From the NCBI GenBank assembly GCA_946631895.1, contig CAMPAN010000010.1:1-35244 (forward strand): a DNA stretch of 35,244 nucleotides. The letters run 5' to 3'. A program made the position numbers and the translations under genes. Position 1 is the stretch's first letter. Each line of letters starts with the position of its first letter. A model generated the notes under the pieces. The model was not told where the DNA came from and ran no database searches. It worked only from the letters and a program-made list of their open reading frames with translations. Below are positions 16,237-25,118 of this stretch, one piece after another. The DNA comes from an uncultured Clostridia bacterium (GTDB lineage Bacteria > Bacillota > Clostridia > Christensenellales > CAG-138).

Positions 16237-17567
16237 TTGTGGATCTGATTCATGTCGCCGACGGTGACCCGGAGTTCCAGCGTTTCGCCGTTGCGCTCCA
16301 CTTTGAGCGTAACCACGTCGCCGACCTGCTTCGCACGGATCGCCAGAACGAACTCGTCCTGCGTCATTTCCTTGTCGTCCAGGCTGATGAGCCGGTCGCC
16401 CTTCATGACGCCGGCGGCTTCGGCGGGACCGCCCTCGGAAACGCTGTAGATATAGACGCCGGGGGTTTTGATCAGCGCGGTCGGTTCCAGATACGTAACG
16501 ATGGTGATGCCGATGCCGGGGCGTACGGTGGAACCGTTCTGAATCAGCGATTCCGCAATCTTCATGACGTTGTTGATCGGCAGCGCAAAGCCGATGCCCT
16601 CGGAGGAGATGGCCTGACCCATTTCGTCGATGCCTGCGGAGGTGTACTTCGCGCTGGTGACGCCGATGACCTCGCCGCGCATATTGATGAGCGGACCGCC
16701 GCTGTTGCCCGGGTTGACTGCGGCGTCGGTCTGCATGTATTCGTTGACAAAGCCCTCGATATTGATTTCACGCGAAAGCGCCGAAACGATGCCGAACGTG
16801 ACCGAGCCGGAAAGCTCGTCCGCGCTGATCGGATCGCCGATCGCAAGCACGAATTCGCCGACGCGCGCCTTCGAAGAATCGCCGATCGGGAGCGCCGTCA
16901 GTCCCGTTTCGTCGATGTGCAGAACCGCAACGTCCGTCTGAATGTCGCCGCCGACGAGCTGCGCCTCGACCAGTTTGCCGTTTGTAAGCGAAACATACAG
17001 CTTTTCCGCGCCTTCGACGACGTGGTGGTTCGTGATGATGTAGCCGTTTTCGGTATAGACAAAGCCGGATCCGCTGCCCGCGAGCTTCGGTTCTCCCGCG
17101 GATCCCTTCGGACGCTGATAGTTGAGGACGCCGATGACGCCGGGCTGCACCGCCTCGACGACGTCGGGAATGCCGTCAAACTCTTTGAAATCGAACGGCT
17201 GCGCAAGATATGGATCGATATCCGTTTCGGGAACGATCGCGGGCATCGGCGTAGCTGCGGTCTCCGGTTCGACAGGCGCCGGCGTTTCGGCGGATACCTG
17301 CGGCTGCTCGGAAACTGCCGGCTGTTTTTCAACCGACGGGTCCCTTTGCGCAGGGACGCACGGATTGACGACATACTGCCCTGCATAGTCGGAAAGCGCT
17401 TTCCACGCCTGTCCGTCGTTCGTCAGCGCGAAGAACGCGCCTGCGCCCAAAAGCAGTGCGATGATGACGCACAGAATGATGACAAGGATGTTGCCGCCGC
17501 GGCGCGCGCGCCGGACCGACGCCGTGTTTTTGTAATCACAGGGATACGGTATTATTTTGCGAAACAT
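16233..17567 (-). CDS. HtrA/DegP-type membrane-anchored serine protease with one PDZ domain
   Basis: This 444-residue protease has an N-terminal cytoplasmic tail, a membrane helix (ILVIILCVIIALLLGAGAFFAL) and a Pro/Glu-rich linker. The trypsin-like domain follows, with catalytic His near 182 (ITNHHVV), Asp 212 (TDVAVLHID) and Ser 289 (NPGNSGGPL). A single PDZ domain covers about residues 350-440 (GPAEAAGVMKGDRLISLDDKEM). It degrades or refolds damaged exported proteins outside the membrane. The start at 17567 (MFRKIIPYP) has GGAGGT before it; the track ORF begins far upstream in the kinase gene and is not real there. It overlaps the kinase 3' end by 32 nt. Confidence 0.96.
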   Translation of the reverse strand: MFRKIIPYPCDYKNTASVRRARRGGNILVIILCVIIALLLGAGAFFALTNDGQAWKALSDYAGQYVVNPCVPAQRDPSVEKQPAVSEQPQVSAETPAPVEPETAATPMPAIVPETDIDPYLAQPFDFKEFDGIPDVVEAVQPGVIGVLNYQRPKGSAGEPKLAGSGSGFVYTENGYIITNHHVVEGAEKLYVSLTNGKLVEAQLVGGDIQTDVAVLHIDETGLTALPIGDSSKARVGEFVLAIGDPISADELSGSVTFGIVSALSREINIEGFVNEYMQTDAAVNPGNSGGPLINMRGEVIGVTSAKYTSAGIDEMGQAISSEGIGFALPINNVMKIAESLIQNGSTVRPGIGITIVTYLEPTALIKTPGVYIYSVSEGGPAEAAGVMKGDRLISLDDKEMTQDEFVLAIRAKQVGDVVTLKVERNGETLELRVTVGDMNQIHK

Positions 17568-19014
17568 TGCGTTTACCTCCGTCGGATACTCGTTTTGAAG
17601 CGCTTGCGCGCTCAAGGGTAAAGGTGAACTGGGTGCCGCGTCCGCGCGCGCTCCGCACGGTGATCGACTGTCCGTGGCTCTCGATGATGCGTTTGACGAT
17701 CGAAAGCCCCAAGCCGGATCCCATCTGCGGCGCGGGCGTGTGCGCCTTTTCGACCTTATAGAATCGGTCAAAGACGTGCGGCACATCCTCCTGCGGGATG
17801 CCGATGCCGTTGTCCCGGACCGTGACATAAACGGTCTTTCGCATGGAGTAGGTCGACACCGCGATCGAATGTCCTTTCGGCGAATATTTGATCGCGTTGT
17901 CGATGAGATTCCGGAGAACCTGACCGATCTGCGCCTGATCCGCATAGACCGCGCACTGCTCCTGCGCAAACCGGACTTCCATTTCCATTTCGTTCTCGAC
18001 GAGCCGCGCTTCGAACGTCAGAAGCGTCCGGCGGATGAGCTCGTTGATGTCGAAGACCTCGAAATTCAGCTGGATCGTGCCGGATTCGATCCGGGCGAGA
18101 TCGAGAAGGTCGTTGACCAGCGTGACCATGCGGCGCGTTTCGTTCAGCACGATGCCGATGTATTCCGGATAGTTTTCCGGCGGGATGGTGCCGTCCTGCA
18201 TCGCCTCGAGAAAGCCCTTCATGGACGTCAGCGGAGAACGGAGCTCGTGGCTGACGTTTGCGACGAAGCTCCTGCGCGTCTCTTCCAGTCCGCGCAGCTG
18301 TTCCGCCATTTCGTTGAGGCTTTCGCCGAGCTGTGCCGCTTCGTCCTTTCCCTCCACCGGGATCCGCGTCGAAAAATCTCCGCGCGAATAACACTGCACC
18401 GCATGATTCATTTCGATGAACGGATTGATGACGCGATAGGACGTATAGTACGAAACGACGCCGGAGCCGATCAGCGTGACCGCGCAGATCAGGACCGTCC
18501 AGAGAAGAATGTTTCCGAACGCCTCGCGGATCGGCGACAGGTCGCCGGTGACGACGAGCAGACCTTCGTCCGGCGTGTCCAGTGCGGTGCTGTATACGCT
18601 GAGCACGGGGAAATCCCCGCGCTTATAGTAATGCCGGATCGTTTCGCCGAGCGGATTCGCGCTGTCGGCAATGCGTTCGTACGCCGTATCCGAAAGCGGC
18701 TGCGACGCGTAGCTCTCCCACCGCGCGTCCGCAAAGTATGCCGTCACGTCGTTGTGCGTACCGATGCGTTCGACCAAAAGATCGTTGTCGGCGGCGATAT
18801 AGCGGAGATGCGTTTCGGTATCCGCTTTGCCCGATGCGATCACGGAACGCGCGTTTTGCGCGTATCGATTCAACTGTGTTCCGTACTCCCCAACCATTCC
18901 CGCGTATACGACGGCTGCAAGCACGGCGCCGATCAGCAGAACTGCGACCGTTACCGTGAGGCATTGCATAAACATCATGCGCGAAAAAATGGTACGGAAC
19001 CGATTCTTACGCAT
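17536..19014 (-). CDS. Sensor histidine kinase (two-TM, HAMP, HisKA, HATPase)
   Basis: This 492-residue kinase has helix 1 at about residues 17-40 and an extracellular sensing domain of about 120 residues. Helix 2 lies at 168-188. A HAMP segment follows, then the HisKA box FVANVSHELRSPLTS with the phosphoacceptor His near 256. The HATPase has an N box (LRNLIDNAIKYSP), G1 (DNGIGIP) and G2 (GSGLGLSIVKRI). There is no PAS domain, unlike WalK. It follows the response regulator by 8 nt and is followed by htrA, the order expected for an envelope-stress system such as CssRS in function; that parallel is inference. The extracellular signal is unknown. Confidence 0.96.
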   Translation of the reverse strand: MRKNRFRTIFSRMMFMQCLTVTVAVLLIGAVLAAVVYAGMVGEYGTQLNRYAQNARSVIASGKADTETHLRYIAADNDLLVERIGTHNDVTAYFADARWESYASQPLSDTAYERIADSANPLGETIRHYYKRGDFPVLSVYSTALDTPDEGLLVVTGDLSPIREAFGNILLWTVLICAVTLIGSGVVSYYTSYRVINPFIEMNHAVQCYSRGDFSTRIPVEGKDEAAQLGESLNEMAEQLRGLEETRRSFVANVSHELRSPLTSMKGFLEAMQDGTIPPENYPEYIGIVLNETRRMVTLVNDLLDLARIESGTIQLNFEVFDINELIRRTLLTFEARLVENEMEMEVRFAQEQCAVYADQAQIGQVLRNLIDNAIKYSPKGHSIAVSTYSMRKTVYVTVRDNGIGIPQEDVPHVFDRFYKVEKAHTPAPQMGSGLGLSIVKRIIESHGQSITVRSARGRGTQFTFTLERASASKRVSDGGKRNVSQNNTVSL

Positions 19015-19022
19015 GTACCCCC

Positions 19023-19706
19023 TCAGCTGCGGACGTCAAATTTATAACCAACGCCCCAGACCGTGCGAAGCTGCCAGTTCTCGCGCTCGCCGAGCTTCTC
19101 GCGGATGCGTTTGACGTGTACGTCGACCGTTCGGGAATCGCCGAAGAAATCGAATCCCCAGACCTGCTCCAGAAGCTGTTCGCGCGTGAACACGCGGCCG
19201 CTGTGCGACGCAAGGAAGTACAGAAGCTCGATCTCCTTCGGCGGCATTTCGAGCTGCTCCCCGTCGAGCGTGACGGAATAATTCTCAAGCGAGATGGTGA
19301 GGTCCGGCAGCGTGATCGTGCGTTCGCTCTCGGATGCGGGCGCAAACCGGCGGAGCACCGCCTTGATGCGCGCGACAAGCTCGTTGGAATCGAACGGCTT
19401 TGCGATATAGTCGTCCGCGCCGAGCTCCAGACCGCGCACACGTTCGCCCGTGTCGCCCTTCGCCGTCAGCATGATGACCGGCGTGGAGCCCTCCTGCCGG
19501 ATCTCGTGCAGGATCGTCCAGCCATCCTTTCCGGGCAGCATGACGTCGAGCACGACGAGCGTGGGCTTCGTGTTTTTGAACGCCTGCATCGCTTCATAGC
19601 CGGTCGTGCAGGTCGCAACCTGGAAGCCCGCCTTCTTGAGATATAGTTCGATGATCGCCAGAATGTTTCTGTCGTCGTCGATGACCAAGATCGTGTTGTT
19701 GTCCAT
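19023..19706 (-). CDS. OmpR/PhoB-family response regulator
   Basis: This 227-residue regulator has a receiver domain with acidic residues in LVIDDD, the phosphoacceptor Asp near 54 (VVLDVMLPG), and the switch Lys in MLTAKGD. The C-terminal winged helix shows the OmpR pattern: PPKEIELLYFLASHSGRVFTREQLLEQVWGF then VDVHVKRIREKL. The ORF track starts at a TTG 15 nt earlier, but GGAGG stands 5 nt before the ATG at 19706, so that start is chosen. It precedes the kinase gene by 8 nt, and both precede htrA, which is a probable target. Confidence 0.96.
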   Translation of the reverse strand: MDNNTILVIDDDRNILAIIELYLKKAGFQVATCTTGYEAMQAFKNTKPTLVVLDVMLPGKDGWTILHEIRQEGSTPVIMLTAKGDTGERVRGLELGADDYIAKPFDSNELVARIKAVLRRFAPASESERTITLPDLTISLENYSVTLDGEQLEMPPKEIELLYFLASHSGRVFTREQLLEQVWGFDFFGDSRTVDVHVKRIREKLGERENWQLRTVWGVGYKFDVRS

Positions 19707-19717
19707 GAATACCTCCG

Positions 19718-20131
19718 TCAATCTTTCACTGTAACCGTAATGCCGTTTTCCCGAAGAAGCGCCGCGGTGACGCCGTCGCCTTCCCTGAGCGTTCCGGAAA
19801 ACGTCCCGTCATAGATCAGGCCGCATCCGCAGGACGGACTGCGTGCCTTGAGGATCGCCCGATCGCATCCGTAAAGACGCGCAAGACGAAGCGTTTCGTC
19901 TGCACCTCTCCGAAACGCTTCGGTGACGTCCCCGCCGTCGCGCGAAACAACGCGTGTTCCGTCCGCCGACCGCTCCGAAGGAATGCGCGGACACGGAAGT
20001 CCGCCGAGCATTTCCGGACAAACCGGAATTGCTTCGCCCCGCTTCATAAGCGCGACGATCTCTTCGTTCGGAACGGTTTTGCCGTCATATCTGCAACGAT
20101 ATCCGGCAAGGCATGCGCTGACGATAATCAT
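19718..20131 (-). CDS. DUF523 (YbbK-like) cysteine-rich protein
   Basis: This 137-residue protein matches DUF523. It opens with VSACLAGYRCRYDG, has VCPEMLGGLPCPRIPSE in the middle and SPSCGCGLIYDGTF near residue 100, and the conserved Cys residues are in place. The fold's function is not established; the Cys set suggests metal or Fe-S binding. It is the first gene of an operon leading to the two-component system. The stop is 11 nt before the response regulator start, with a consensus promoter upstream of the gene. Confidence 0.9.
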   Translation of the reverse strand: MIIVSACLAGYRCRYDGKTVPNEEIVALMKRGEAIPVCPEMLGGLPCPRIPSERSADGTRVVSRDGGDVTEAFRRGADETLRLARLYGCDRAILKARSPSCGCGLIYDGTFSGTLREGDGVTAALLRENGITVTVKD

Positions 20132-20159
20132 CCTATGCTACCTTTCTATAGGTAGATAT

Positions 20160-20188
20160 ATATTAACACAACATTCGATTTTTGTCTA
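20160..20188 (-). promoter_or_regulatory. Promoter of the DUF523-RR-HK-htrA-mutS2 operon
   Basis: On the minus strand TAGACA and TAATAT are separated by 17 nt, ending 29 nt upstream of the DUF523 start. No second promoter of similar quality was seen inside the following genes. Confidence 0.8.
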
Positions 20189-20199
20189 TACTTTGTTCA

Positions 20200-20236
20200 T
20201 AAAAAACGAGCCGGCAAATGTTTCCGGCTCGTAAAA
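20200..20236 (-). terminator. Terminator after the GT4 glycosyltransferase gene
   Basis: The arms ACGAGCCGG and CCGGCTCGT are exact complements around a 9-nt loop. On the minus strand a TTTTTT tract follows, 14 nt downstream of the glycosyltransferase stop. A T-rich end also exists on the plus side, but no plus gene needs it. Confidence 0.92.
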
Positions 20237-20249
20237 AGCATCCGATTCC

Positions 20250-21407
20250 TCAACGGTTTTCCCGCTTTTTTCGCTCGATCAGCGCTTCGTAGCGCGAAAG
20301 AACCTGCCCGACAATTCCGCTCCAGGGCACGGGGATCGTCTCCCTCGCGCGCGCGCCGACTTCCTTAGCCGTCAAAAGCGCGCGCGCCATGCAGGCGGCG
20401 ATATCCTCCGGCGTGTTTTCGCAGAGAAAGCCGTTGAAGCCGTCGGTCACGCCGTCCGCCGCGCAGGATCCGCGGATCAGGATGCTCGGCGTTCCCGCCG
20501 CAGCCGCTTCCCGCACGACCATCGGTGCGTTGTCGTAAATCGACGGAAAAACGAACAGATCGGCTCTTGCATACAGTCCTTTCAGGACTTCGCGATCGGC
20601 GATGTGTCCGGTGAAAACCGTCTCTCCGGAAAGTCCGAGTTCTTCGGACAGCGCCTGCATCCGCGCCGCGTCCGGTCCCTGCCCCGCAAAGACGATGCGG
20701 AAGTCCGCGCCGGTCTTTTTATAGAGCGCCGCCGCCCGCAGAATGCTGTCCGTATTCTTCTTGAAGTTCTGCTGTCCGACGAACAGGAACACGCTGCCGC
20801 CGCCGAGATGAAAACGCTTTTCGGCTTCCCCTGCGTCCTCCTGCGTCGGATACCAGAGGTTCGTGCCGTTCGGCATCACGACGATCTCCCCTTTGAATCC
20901 GTAGCCGCGCAGGACCTCCGCCGTCGCGTCGTTGACGGTCCACACCTCGTCGCACTTCTCGAAAAACTGCACGACGCGCTGCACCACCGCCCCGGCGATC
21001 ACCTCGCTGTGCGTTTTTGCAAGGATGTCGTCATAATACTTGGAATGCAGCGTTGCAACCAGCGGAACGCCGCGCAGCCATGCGATGCGTGACGCTTCGA
21101 TCGCGGAAACGAACGGCGTATGGGCATGGACGATATCGAACTGGATCCGGTTGAGATCGTGCAGAAACGCAAGGTCGAACGCGGGCAGTCCGACGCTGTA
21201 CGCCTCGTTCGGGATCGGAAGGCTTGCGTATTTCATGACCGGGAAGGTTTCCGGTTCCGCGTTCTGATACGCTCTGCCCGCGTTTTTCGGCGCGATATAG
21301 TATGCGGTGTGTCCGCGCGCGGAAAGCTCTTCGCAGTAGGAACGCACGACCCTGCCGACGCCGTCGATGTGCGGCGGGTAGCTTTCGCTGAATTCTCCGA
21401 TGATCAT
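20250..21407 (-). CDS. GT4-family glycosyltransferase
   Basis: This 385-residue enzyme has the two-domain GT-B pattern. The N-terminal acceptor domain begins MIIGEFSESYPPHIDGVGRVV, with HAHTPFVSA near residue 90. The C-terminal domain has FLFVGQQNFKKNTD and later ADLFVFPSIYDNAPMVVREAAAAGTPSIL, the E-x7-E donor-binding motif region. This group usually makes lipid-linked sugars such as diglucosyl-diacylglycerol or phosphatidylinositol mannosides; the exact product is not shown. The start at 21407 follows AAGGA; the track start is 28 codons earlier and overlaps the promoter, so it is rejected. The gene is monocistronic with its own promoter and terminator. Confidence 0.9.
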   Translation of the reverse strand: MIIGEFSESYPPHIDGVGRVVRSYCEELSARGHTAYYIAPKNAGRAYQNAEPETFPVMKYASLPIPNEAYSVGLPAFDLAFLHDLNRIQFDIVHAHTPFVSAIEASRIAWLRGVPLVATLHSKYYDDILAKTHSEVIAGAVVQRVVQFFEKCDEVWTVNDATAEVLRGYGFKGEIVVMPNGTNLWYPTQEDAGEAEKRFHLGGGSVFLFVGQQNFKKNTDSILRAAALYKKTGADFRIVFAGQGPDAARMQALSEELGLSGETVFTGHIADREVLKGLYARADLFVFPSIYDNAPMVVREAAAAGTPSILIRGSCAADGVTDGFNGFLCENTPEDIAACMARALLTAKEVGARARETIPVPWSGIVGQVLSRYEALIERKKRENR

Positions 21408-21435
21408 ATCGCTGTCCTTCCTTAAATTTTTCTGA

Positions 21436-21464
21436 ATTATACCACAAACGAAACCGGATTTCAA
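21436..21464 (-). promoter_or_regulatory. Promoter of the GT4 glycosyltransferase gene
   Basis: On the minus strand TTGAAA and TATAAT are separated by exactly 17 nt. The start codon is 28 nt further on. Confidence 0.85.
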
Positions 21465-21509
21465 CCGGTTCCGCAGAATTCGATCGGACACGTCCGGATT
21501 CGACGCGAT

Positions 21510-22745
21510 TCAGTTTCTGACGACCTGGAACAGATAGAATTTGAGGTAATCCGTCTCCGGCACATTCCGGAGGATCGGATGGTCCGGCGCCTGCTGCCGC
21601 TGTTCGATCTGCCGGAGCTGGACGCCTGCGTCCGCGGCTGCGCGGTCCAGCATGCGTTCAAAGAGCTCGGACGGCATGAAATGGCTGCACGAAGCCGTTG
21701 CGAGATAGCCGCCCGGCGGCAGCAGCTTCAGCGCCGCGGAGTTGATCTCGCGATAGCCGCGCTCCGCGCTGTTCACCGTCTTGCGCGATTTGGTGAACGC
21801 GGGCGGATCGAGGATGATGAGATCGTACGGCTTTTTGCCGGATGCGAGAAGCTCGGTCAGAAGATCGAATACGTCCGCGGTGACGAACTCCATGCGGTCC
21901 GCGAGACCGTTGCGCTCCGCGTTGGCTTTCGCCATGGCGATCGCCGTCTCGGAGATGTCGACGGCGGTCACATGCGCCGCGCCGCCCGCCGCAGCGTTCA
22001 GCGCAAACGAGCCGGTGTGCGTGAAGCAGTCGAGCACGCTGCGTCCCTTTGCGATCTTTCTCAGCGCGAGACGGTTGTATTTCTGATCGAGGAAGAAGCC
22101 GGTCTTCTGCCCGTTTTCGACGTCGACAAGGTATTCGATGCCGTTTTCGACGATCGTCGTGACCGCGCTTTCGGGCGTTTCAAGACCCGGGATCAAAAAC
22201 CAACCCTTGCCCTGCTCCATGCCCTCGAGGGAACGGATCGCGACGTCGTTGCGCTCGTATACGCCCCGGATGCCTGCGCCGTCCGCATTGAGCTCTTCGA
22301 TAAGCAGCGGGAACAGGACCGGCTTGATCCGCTCGATGCCGATCGACAGCGTCTGCGCAACGAGGAGATCGTTGAACCGGTCGACGGTCAGCCCCGGAAA
22401 CGCGTCCGCTTCTCCGAAAATCACGCGGCAGCAGGAGCAGTCGTCGCCCATCACGGTCTTGCGATAGTCCCACGCATAGCGGATGCGGCGGCGCCAGAAC
22501 GCCTCGTCGAACCGGTCGTTTGCATTGCGCGAAACGAGACGGATGCGAATTTTGGACCGGAGGCTCAGAAAGCCCGTGCCGAGATATTTGCCCTTTTCGG
22601 AAACCGCGTCTACCAGCGCGCCGTTTTCCGGATCGCCCTCTACGGACAGCACTTCCGCTTCATAGATCCACGGATGCCCGCCTTCGACCCAGCGCGTGCC
22701 CTTTTGCGTGATCGTGCATTTCGGGAACTCCCGTTGTGTTTTCAT
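21510..22745 (-). CDS. RlmI-type class I SAM-dependent rRNA cytosine methyltransferase
   Basis: This 411-residue protein resembles RlmI (23S rRNA m5C1962). An N-terminal PUA-type domain (VEGGHPWIYEAEVLSVEGDP) is followed by an EEHE-like domain. The Rossmann SAM domain then shows motif I VLDCFTHTGSFALNAAAGG, motif IV DLIILDPPAFTKSR and motif VI ATASCSHFM. The Cys in the last motif is in the position used by m5C enzymes. Start 22745 (MKTQREFPK) is preferred because the consensus promoter lies inside the longer track ORF. Ribosome site AAAGGCGG precedes it. RlmK-like relatives cannot be excluded. Confidence 0.9.
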   Translation of the reverse strand: MKTQREFPKCTITQKGTRWVEGGHPWIYEAEVLSVEGDPENGALVDAVSEKGKYLGTGFLSLRSKIRIRLVSRNANDRFDEAFWRRRIRYAWDYRKTVMGDDCSCCRVIFGEADAFPGLTVDRFNDLLVAQTLSIGIERIKPVLFPLLIEELNADGAGIRGVYERNDVAIRSLEGMEQGKGWFLIPGLETPESAVTTIVENGIEYLVDVENGQKTGFFLDQKYNRLALRKIAKGRSVLDCFTHTGSFALNAAAGGAAHVTAVDISETAIAMAKANAERNGLADRMEFVTADVFDLLTELLASGKKPYDLIILDPPAFTKSRKTVNSAERGYREINSAALKLLPPGGYLATASCSHFMPSELFERMLDRAAADAGVQLRQIEQRQQAPDHPILRNVPETDYLKFYLFQVVRN

Positions 22746-22776
22746 ACTTTCGACCGCCTTTGCTTTGATTATCATG

Positions 22777-22805
22777 AGTATACCACATCGAATTCCGATT
22801 CTCAA
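22777..22805 (-). promoter_or_regulatory. Promoter of the RlmI-type methyltransferase gene
   Basis: On the minus strand TTGAGA and TATACT are separated by 17 nt. The gene starts 31 nt downstream of the -10. Confidence 0.8.
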
Positions 22806-22830
22806 TCCGTAATTGCCGTCAGTTCACAAA

Positions 22831-22865
22831 CAAAAAAACGGTCCCCCGCAAAGGGAGACCGTTTC
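22831..22865 (-). terminator. Terminator after the hydrolase-membrane fusion gene
   Basis: On the minus strand AAACGGTC and GACCGTTT arms enclose a loop with further CCC/GGG pairing, followed by a long T tract. It begins 13 nt after the gene's stop codon. Confidence 0.9.
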
Positions 22866-22877
22866 GGAAACAGGCGG

Positions 22878-24920
22878 TTACTTGAACGCAACCATGGTGT
22901 TTGCGATCGTCATGGTGGTCATCAGGAACGCATTCAGGAATGCCGGAACCCAGATGTTGCCGGTCTTCTTGTAGAGATTGCGAGAAATGACCGCCGCGAT
23001 CGACAGCGTCGGGATCATCGCGACGAGCACGATGCCGGACAGTGCGGAACCCGGGAACGCCGCTACGCCGGTGGTGAACAGCTTGCCGTACTGATAGACC
23101 AGCCAGAGGAAGCCGCCGCCCGCGTTCAGCGCGATCGCAAGCAGATAACCCTTGATGCCCTGCATCTTCTCGGTGTTCGTGTTGATCGTGATCGACGCCG
23201 TGGAGATGATGTAGAACGCAAGGAACGTCGGCAGATACCGCAGGATGACCGGTACGATGTTGAAATCGAAGGTCTTGAACGCGAAGGTCCAGATACGGAA
23301 GTCCGCCTTGAAGATGAGATCCATCAGGAACAGCACGCCGTATGCGACTGCATACGTGATGATTGCGATCAGCAGCGAGATGACGATCTTGACGGGGTTG
23401 AACGTGACGCCGTAATGCCTGAACGTGACGCCCTTGTTCGCTTTGCTTGCCACATAGACGACGCTCATGGCGAGCAGCGCGATCGCCGCGCAGCCGAGCG
23501 TCCAGTACGCGATGCTGTTGACGCCGAGCGCGGACCAGTACTTGCCGGTCTCGTACATCGGGAAATGCGCAACCATTGCGAGCGCCGCGCCCGCGACCAT
23601 TACGAAGATGCTGCCGACGAGCAGGTTCCTGCGGTTCTGCTTCTGCGTAAAGCTCAGGATGAATCCGACGAGACCCGCAATGCCGAGCGCGCAGCCCGCA
23701 TAGAACAGGATGTTGACGAGATCGGATCCCGCCCCGCCGTCCATCAGCGGCGAGAAGAAGATGCCGGGCAGCAGGATCAGACAGAACAGAAGCGCAAACG
23801 TGCCGAACTTGGAGCTTGCGTCCGTCACGGACGGCAGCGGCTGAAGCTCCGATTTCGCCTTGTTGAAGAACGGAAGCTCGATGAGCAGGGATGCGACGCC
23901 GATGATCAGGAAGACGAAGCCGACGAGCGCGACGCACTCGAAGATCTCCTTGAGCTGCCATACCTGACTGGTTGCGGCGATGTCTCTGATGTCCGCGTTA
24001 TAGTCCTTGAACGCTTCGGTGTAGAACTCGACGGCATTCGCTGTCGTGATCTTGCTGAAATGGTTCCACGGATGGGTCTGCGCCGGCTCATAGATGATGC
24101 GCTTGCCGCCGTCGGAGGTCTCGTACCAGGTATTCGCCTGCGCGGATTCCGTCTGCTGCAGGAATGCAAGTCCGTCCGGTGTGGAGACATAATCCTTGTG
24201 ACGGACCGTGCCGGCGGGTGCGTCCGGCGCGTTGAAGAAGAATTCATCGTACTGCGCCGCTACTTTGCCCATCGTGCGTCCGCCGCCCAAAGCATCCGCC
24301 GCTGTGACGTCAACGCCCATAAATCCGGTGTAGGAGAAGTCGGAACCCTCGGTGAGACCGCAACAGATCTTGCGGATGCCGGTCTCCATCGCTTCCTGTT
24401 CGTCCATCGCAAGCGCCATCGTGCTGCCGAAGCCGCCCATCGAATGACCGGTGACGCCGATGATGCCGTTGCCTGCTTCGTCCTTCAGAACGTACGGCTG
24501 CTCGTACATATACGCGACCGCGTCGTGCATGGAGTTGACCCAGAACGGGAACCACATGCCCGTAAAGGTTTCGCCGCCGAACGCCGCATAGACTTCGTTA
24601 TTCAGATCGGAATGGCCGTGGTCATACTGGTCGAGCGCAAGCACCACATAGCCGCGGCGCGAAAGCTCGATCGCGTTTGCGTCCTGCATTTCGGCGGAGT
24701 TCAGATAGCCGTGCGTGACGACGACCGTCGGACGCGGATTGTCCGCACCTGCTCCTTTCGGCATGTACAGAAGACCGCTGAGCTTGCCGTTTGCCGTCTC
24801 AAACGAAATACGGCTGATTTTCGTTCCCTCAGCGCCGGAGTTGAATACGCTTGCGAGAACGCTGCCGATCAGAATCAGCGCTATGCCGATGCAGATCGCG
24901 ATCAATGCTCTTTTTTTCAT
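22878..24920 (-). CDS. Alpha/beta hydrolase fused to a polytopic membrane domain
   Basis: This 680-residue protein has an N-terminal membrane anchor (ALIAICIGIALILIGSVLASV), then an alpha/beta hydrolase domain at about residues 35-300. The oxyanion strand is TVVVTHGYLNS, DQYDHGHS follows, and the nucleophile elbow is GHSMGG with Ser near 160. His residues in QTHPWNHFSK near 283-287 are candidates for the catalytic His. From residue 325 on there are about nine hydrophobic segments to the C terminus. The hydrolase is likely outside the cell if the first helix is a simple anchor. GGGAGG precedes the ATG at 24920. The gene is divergent from a MarR regulator. The substrate is unknown. Confidence 0.85.
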   Translation of the reverse strand: MKKRALIAICIGIALILIGSVLASVFNSGAEGTKISRISFETANGKLSGLLYMPKGAGADNPRPTVVVTHGYLNSAEMQDANAIELSRRGYVVLALDQYDHGHSDLNNEVYAAFGGETFTGMWFPFWVNSMHDAVAYMYEQPYVLKDEAGNGIIGVTGHSMGGFGSTMALAMDEQEAMETGIRKICCGLTEGSDFSYTGFMGVDVTAADALGGGRTMGKVAAQYDEFFFNAPDAPAGTVRHKDYVSTPDGLAFLQQTESAQANTWYETSDGGKRIIYEPAQTHPWNHFSKITTANAVEFYTEAFKDYNADIRDIAATSQVWQLKEIFECVALVGFVFLIIGVASLLIELPFFNKAKSELQPLPSVTDASSKFGTFALLFCLILLPGIFFSPLMDGGAGSDLVNILFYAGCALGIAGLVGFILSFTQKQNRRNLLVGSIFVMVAGAALAMVAHFPMYETGKYWSALGVNSIAYWTLGCAAIALLAMSVVYVASKANKGVTFRHYGVTFNPVKIVISLLIAIITYAVAYGVLFLMDLIFKADFRIWTFAFKTFDFNIVPVILRYLPTFLAFYIISTASITINTNTEKMQGIKGYLLAIALNAGGGFLWLVYQYGKLFTTGVAAFPGSALSGIVLVAMIPTLSIAAVISRNLYKKTGNIWVPAFLNAFLMTTMTIANTMVAFK

Positions 24921-24961
24921 GTTGTTTCCTCCCTCTGATTGATATGTTTCTTTCGGGAATC

Positions 24962-24976
24962 GTTTCCTCGGGAAAC
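24962..24976. promoter_or_regulatory. Candidate MarR operator, perfect 15-nt palindrome
   Basis: GTTTCC and GGAAAC are exact complements separated by TCG. The site lies just downstream of the hydrolase -10, near the expected transcription start, where a bound repressor would block. Related CGGGAA half-sites occur at about 24954 and 25089, the latter right after the marR -10. Binding by the adjacent MarR protein is inference. Confidence 0.55.
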
Positions 24977-24987
24977 ATTCTGTAATC

Positions 24988-25016
24988 AGTATACCGCGTT
25001 GTTCGGAAAAGCGCAA
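24988..25016 (-). promoter_or_regulatory. Promoter of the hydrolase-membrane fusion gene
   Basis: On the minus strand TTGCGC and TATACT are separated by 17 nt. The palindrome lies directly downstream. Confidence 0.75.
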
Positions 25017-25055
25017 GAGATATTATATAATCTTCGGTATTTCTTAACAGATTTG

Positions 25056-25084
25056 TTGCATCGTGCGCGTTGATTTGTTATACT
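25056..25084 (+). promoter_or_regulatory. Promoter of the marR gene
   Basis: TTGCAT and TATACT are separated by 17 nt. A CGGGAA half-site follows at once, and the gene starts 34 nt after the -10. Confidence 0.75.
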
Positions 25085-25118
25085 GAAACGGGAATGAACG
25101 ATACGGGAGAAAAGAATC

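Noticed and set aside
17568-17969. The long N-terminal extension of the HtrA ORF (start 17969).
   Set aside because: It is a shadow of the histidine kinase C terminus; GGAGGT and the membrane anchor fix the start at 17567.
21579-24938. A plus-strand ORF of 1,119 codons, and similar long antisense ORFs (13,957-15,996; 15,993-17,621; 17,674-19,047).
   Set aside because: They lie opposite well-supported genes (methyltransferase, hydrolase fusion, mutS2, htrA, kinase). Their translations are low-complexity Arg/Asp/His-rich text typical of antisense frames in GC-rich DNA, with no ribosome sites of note.
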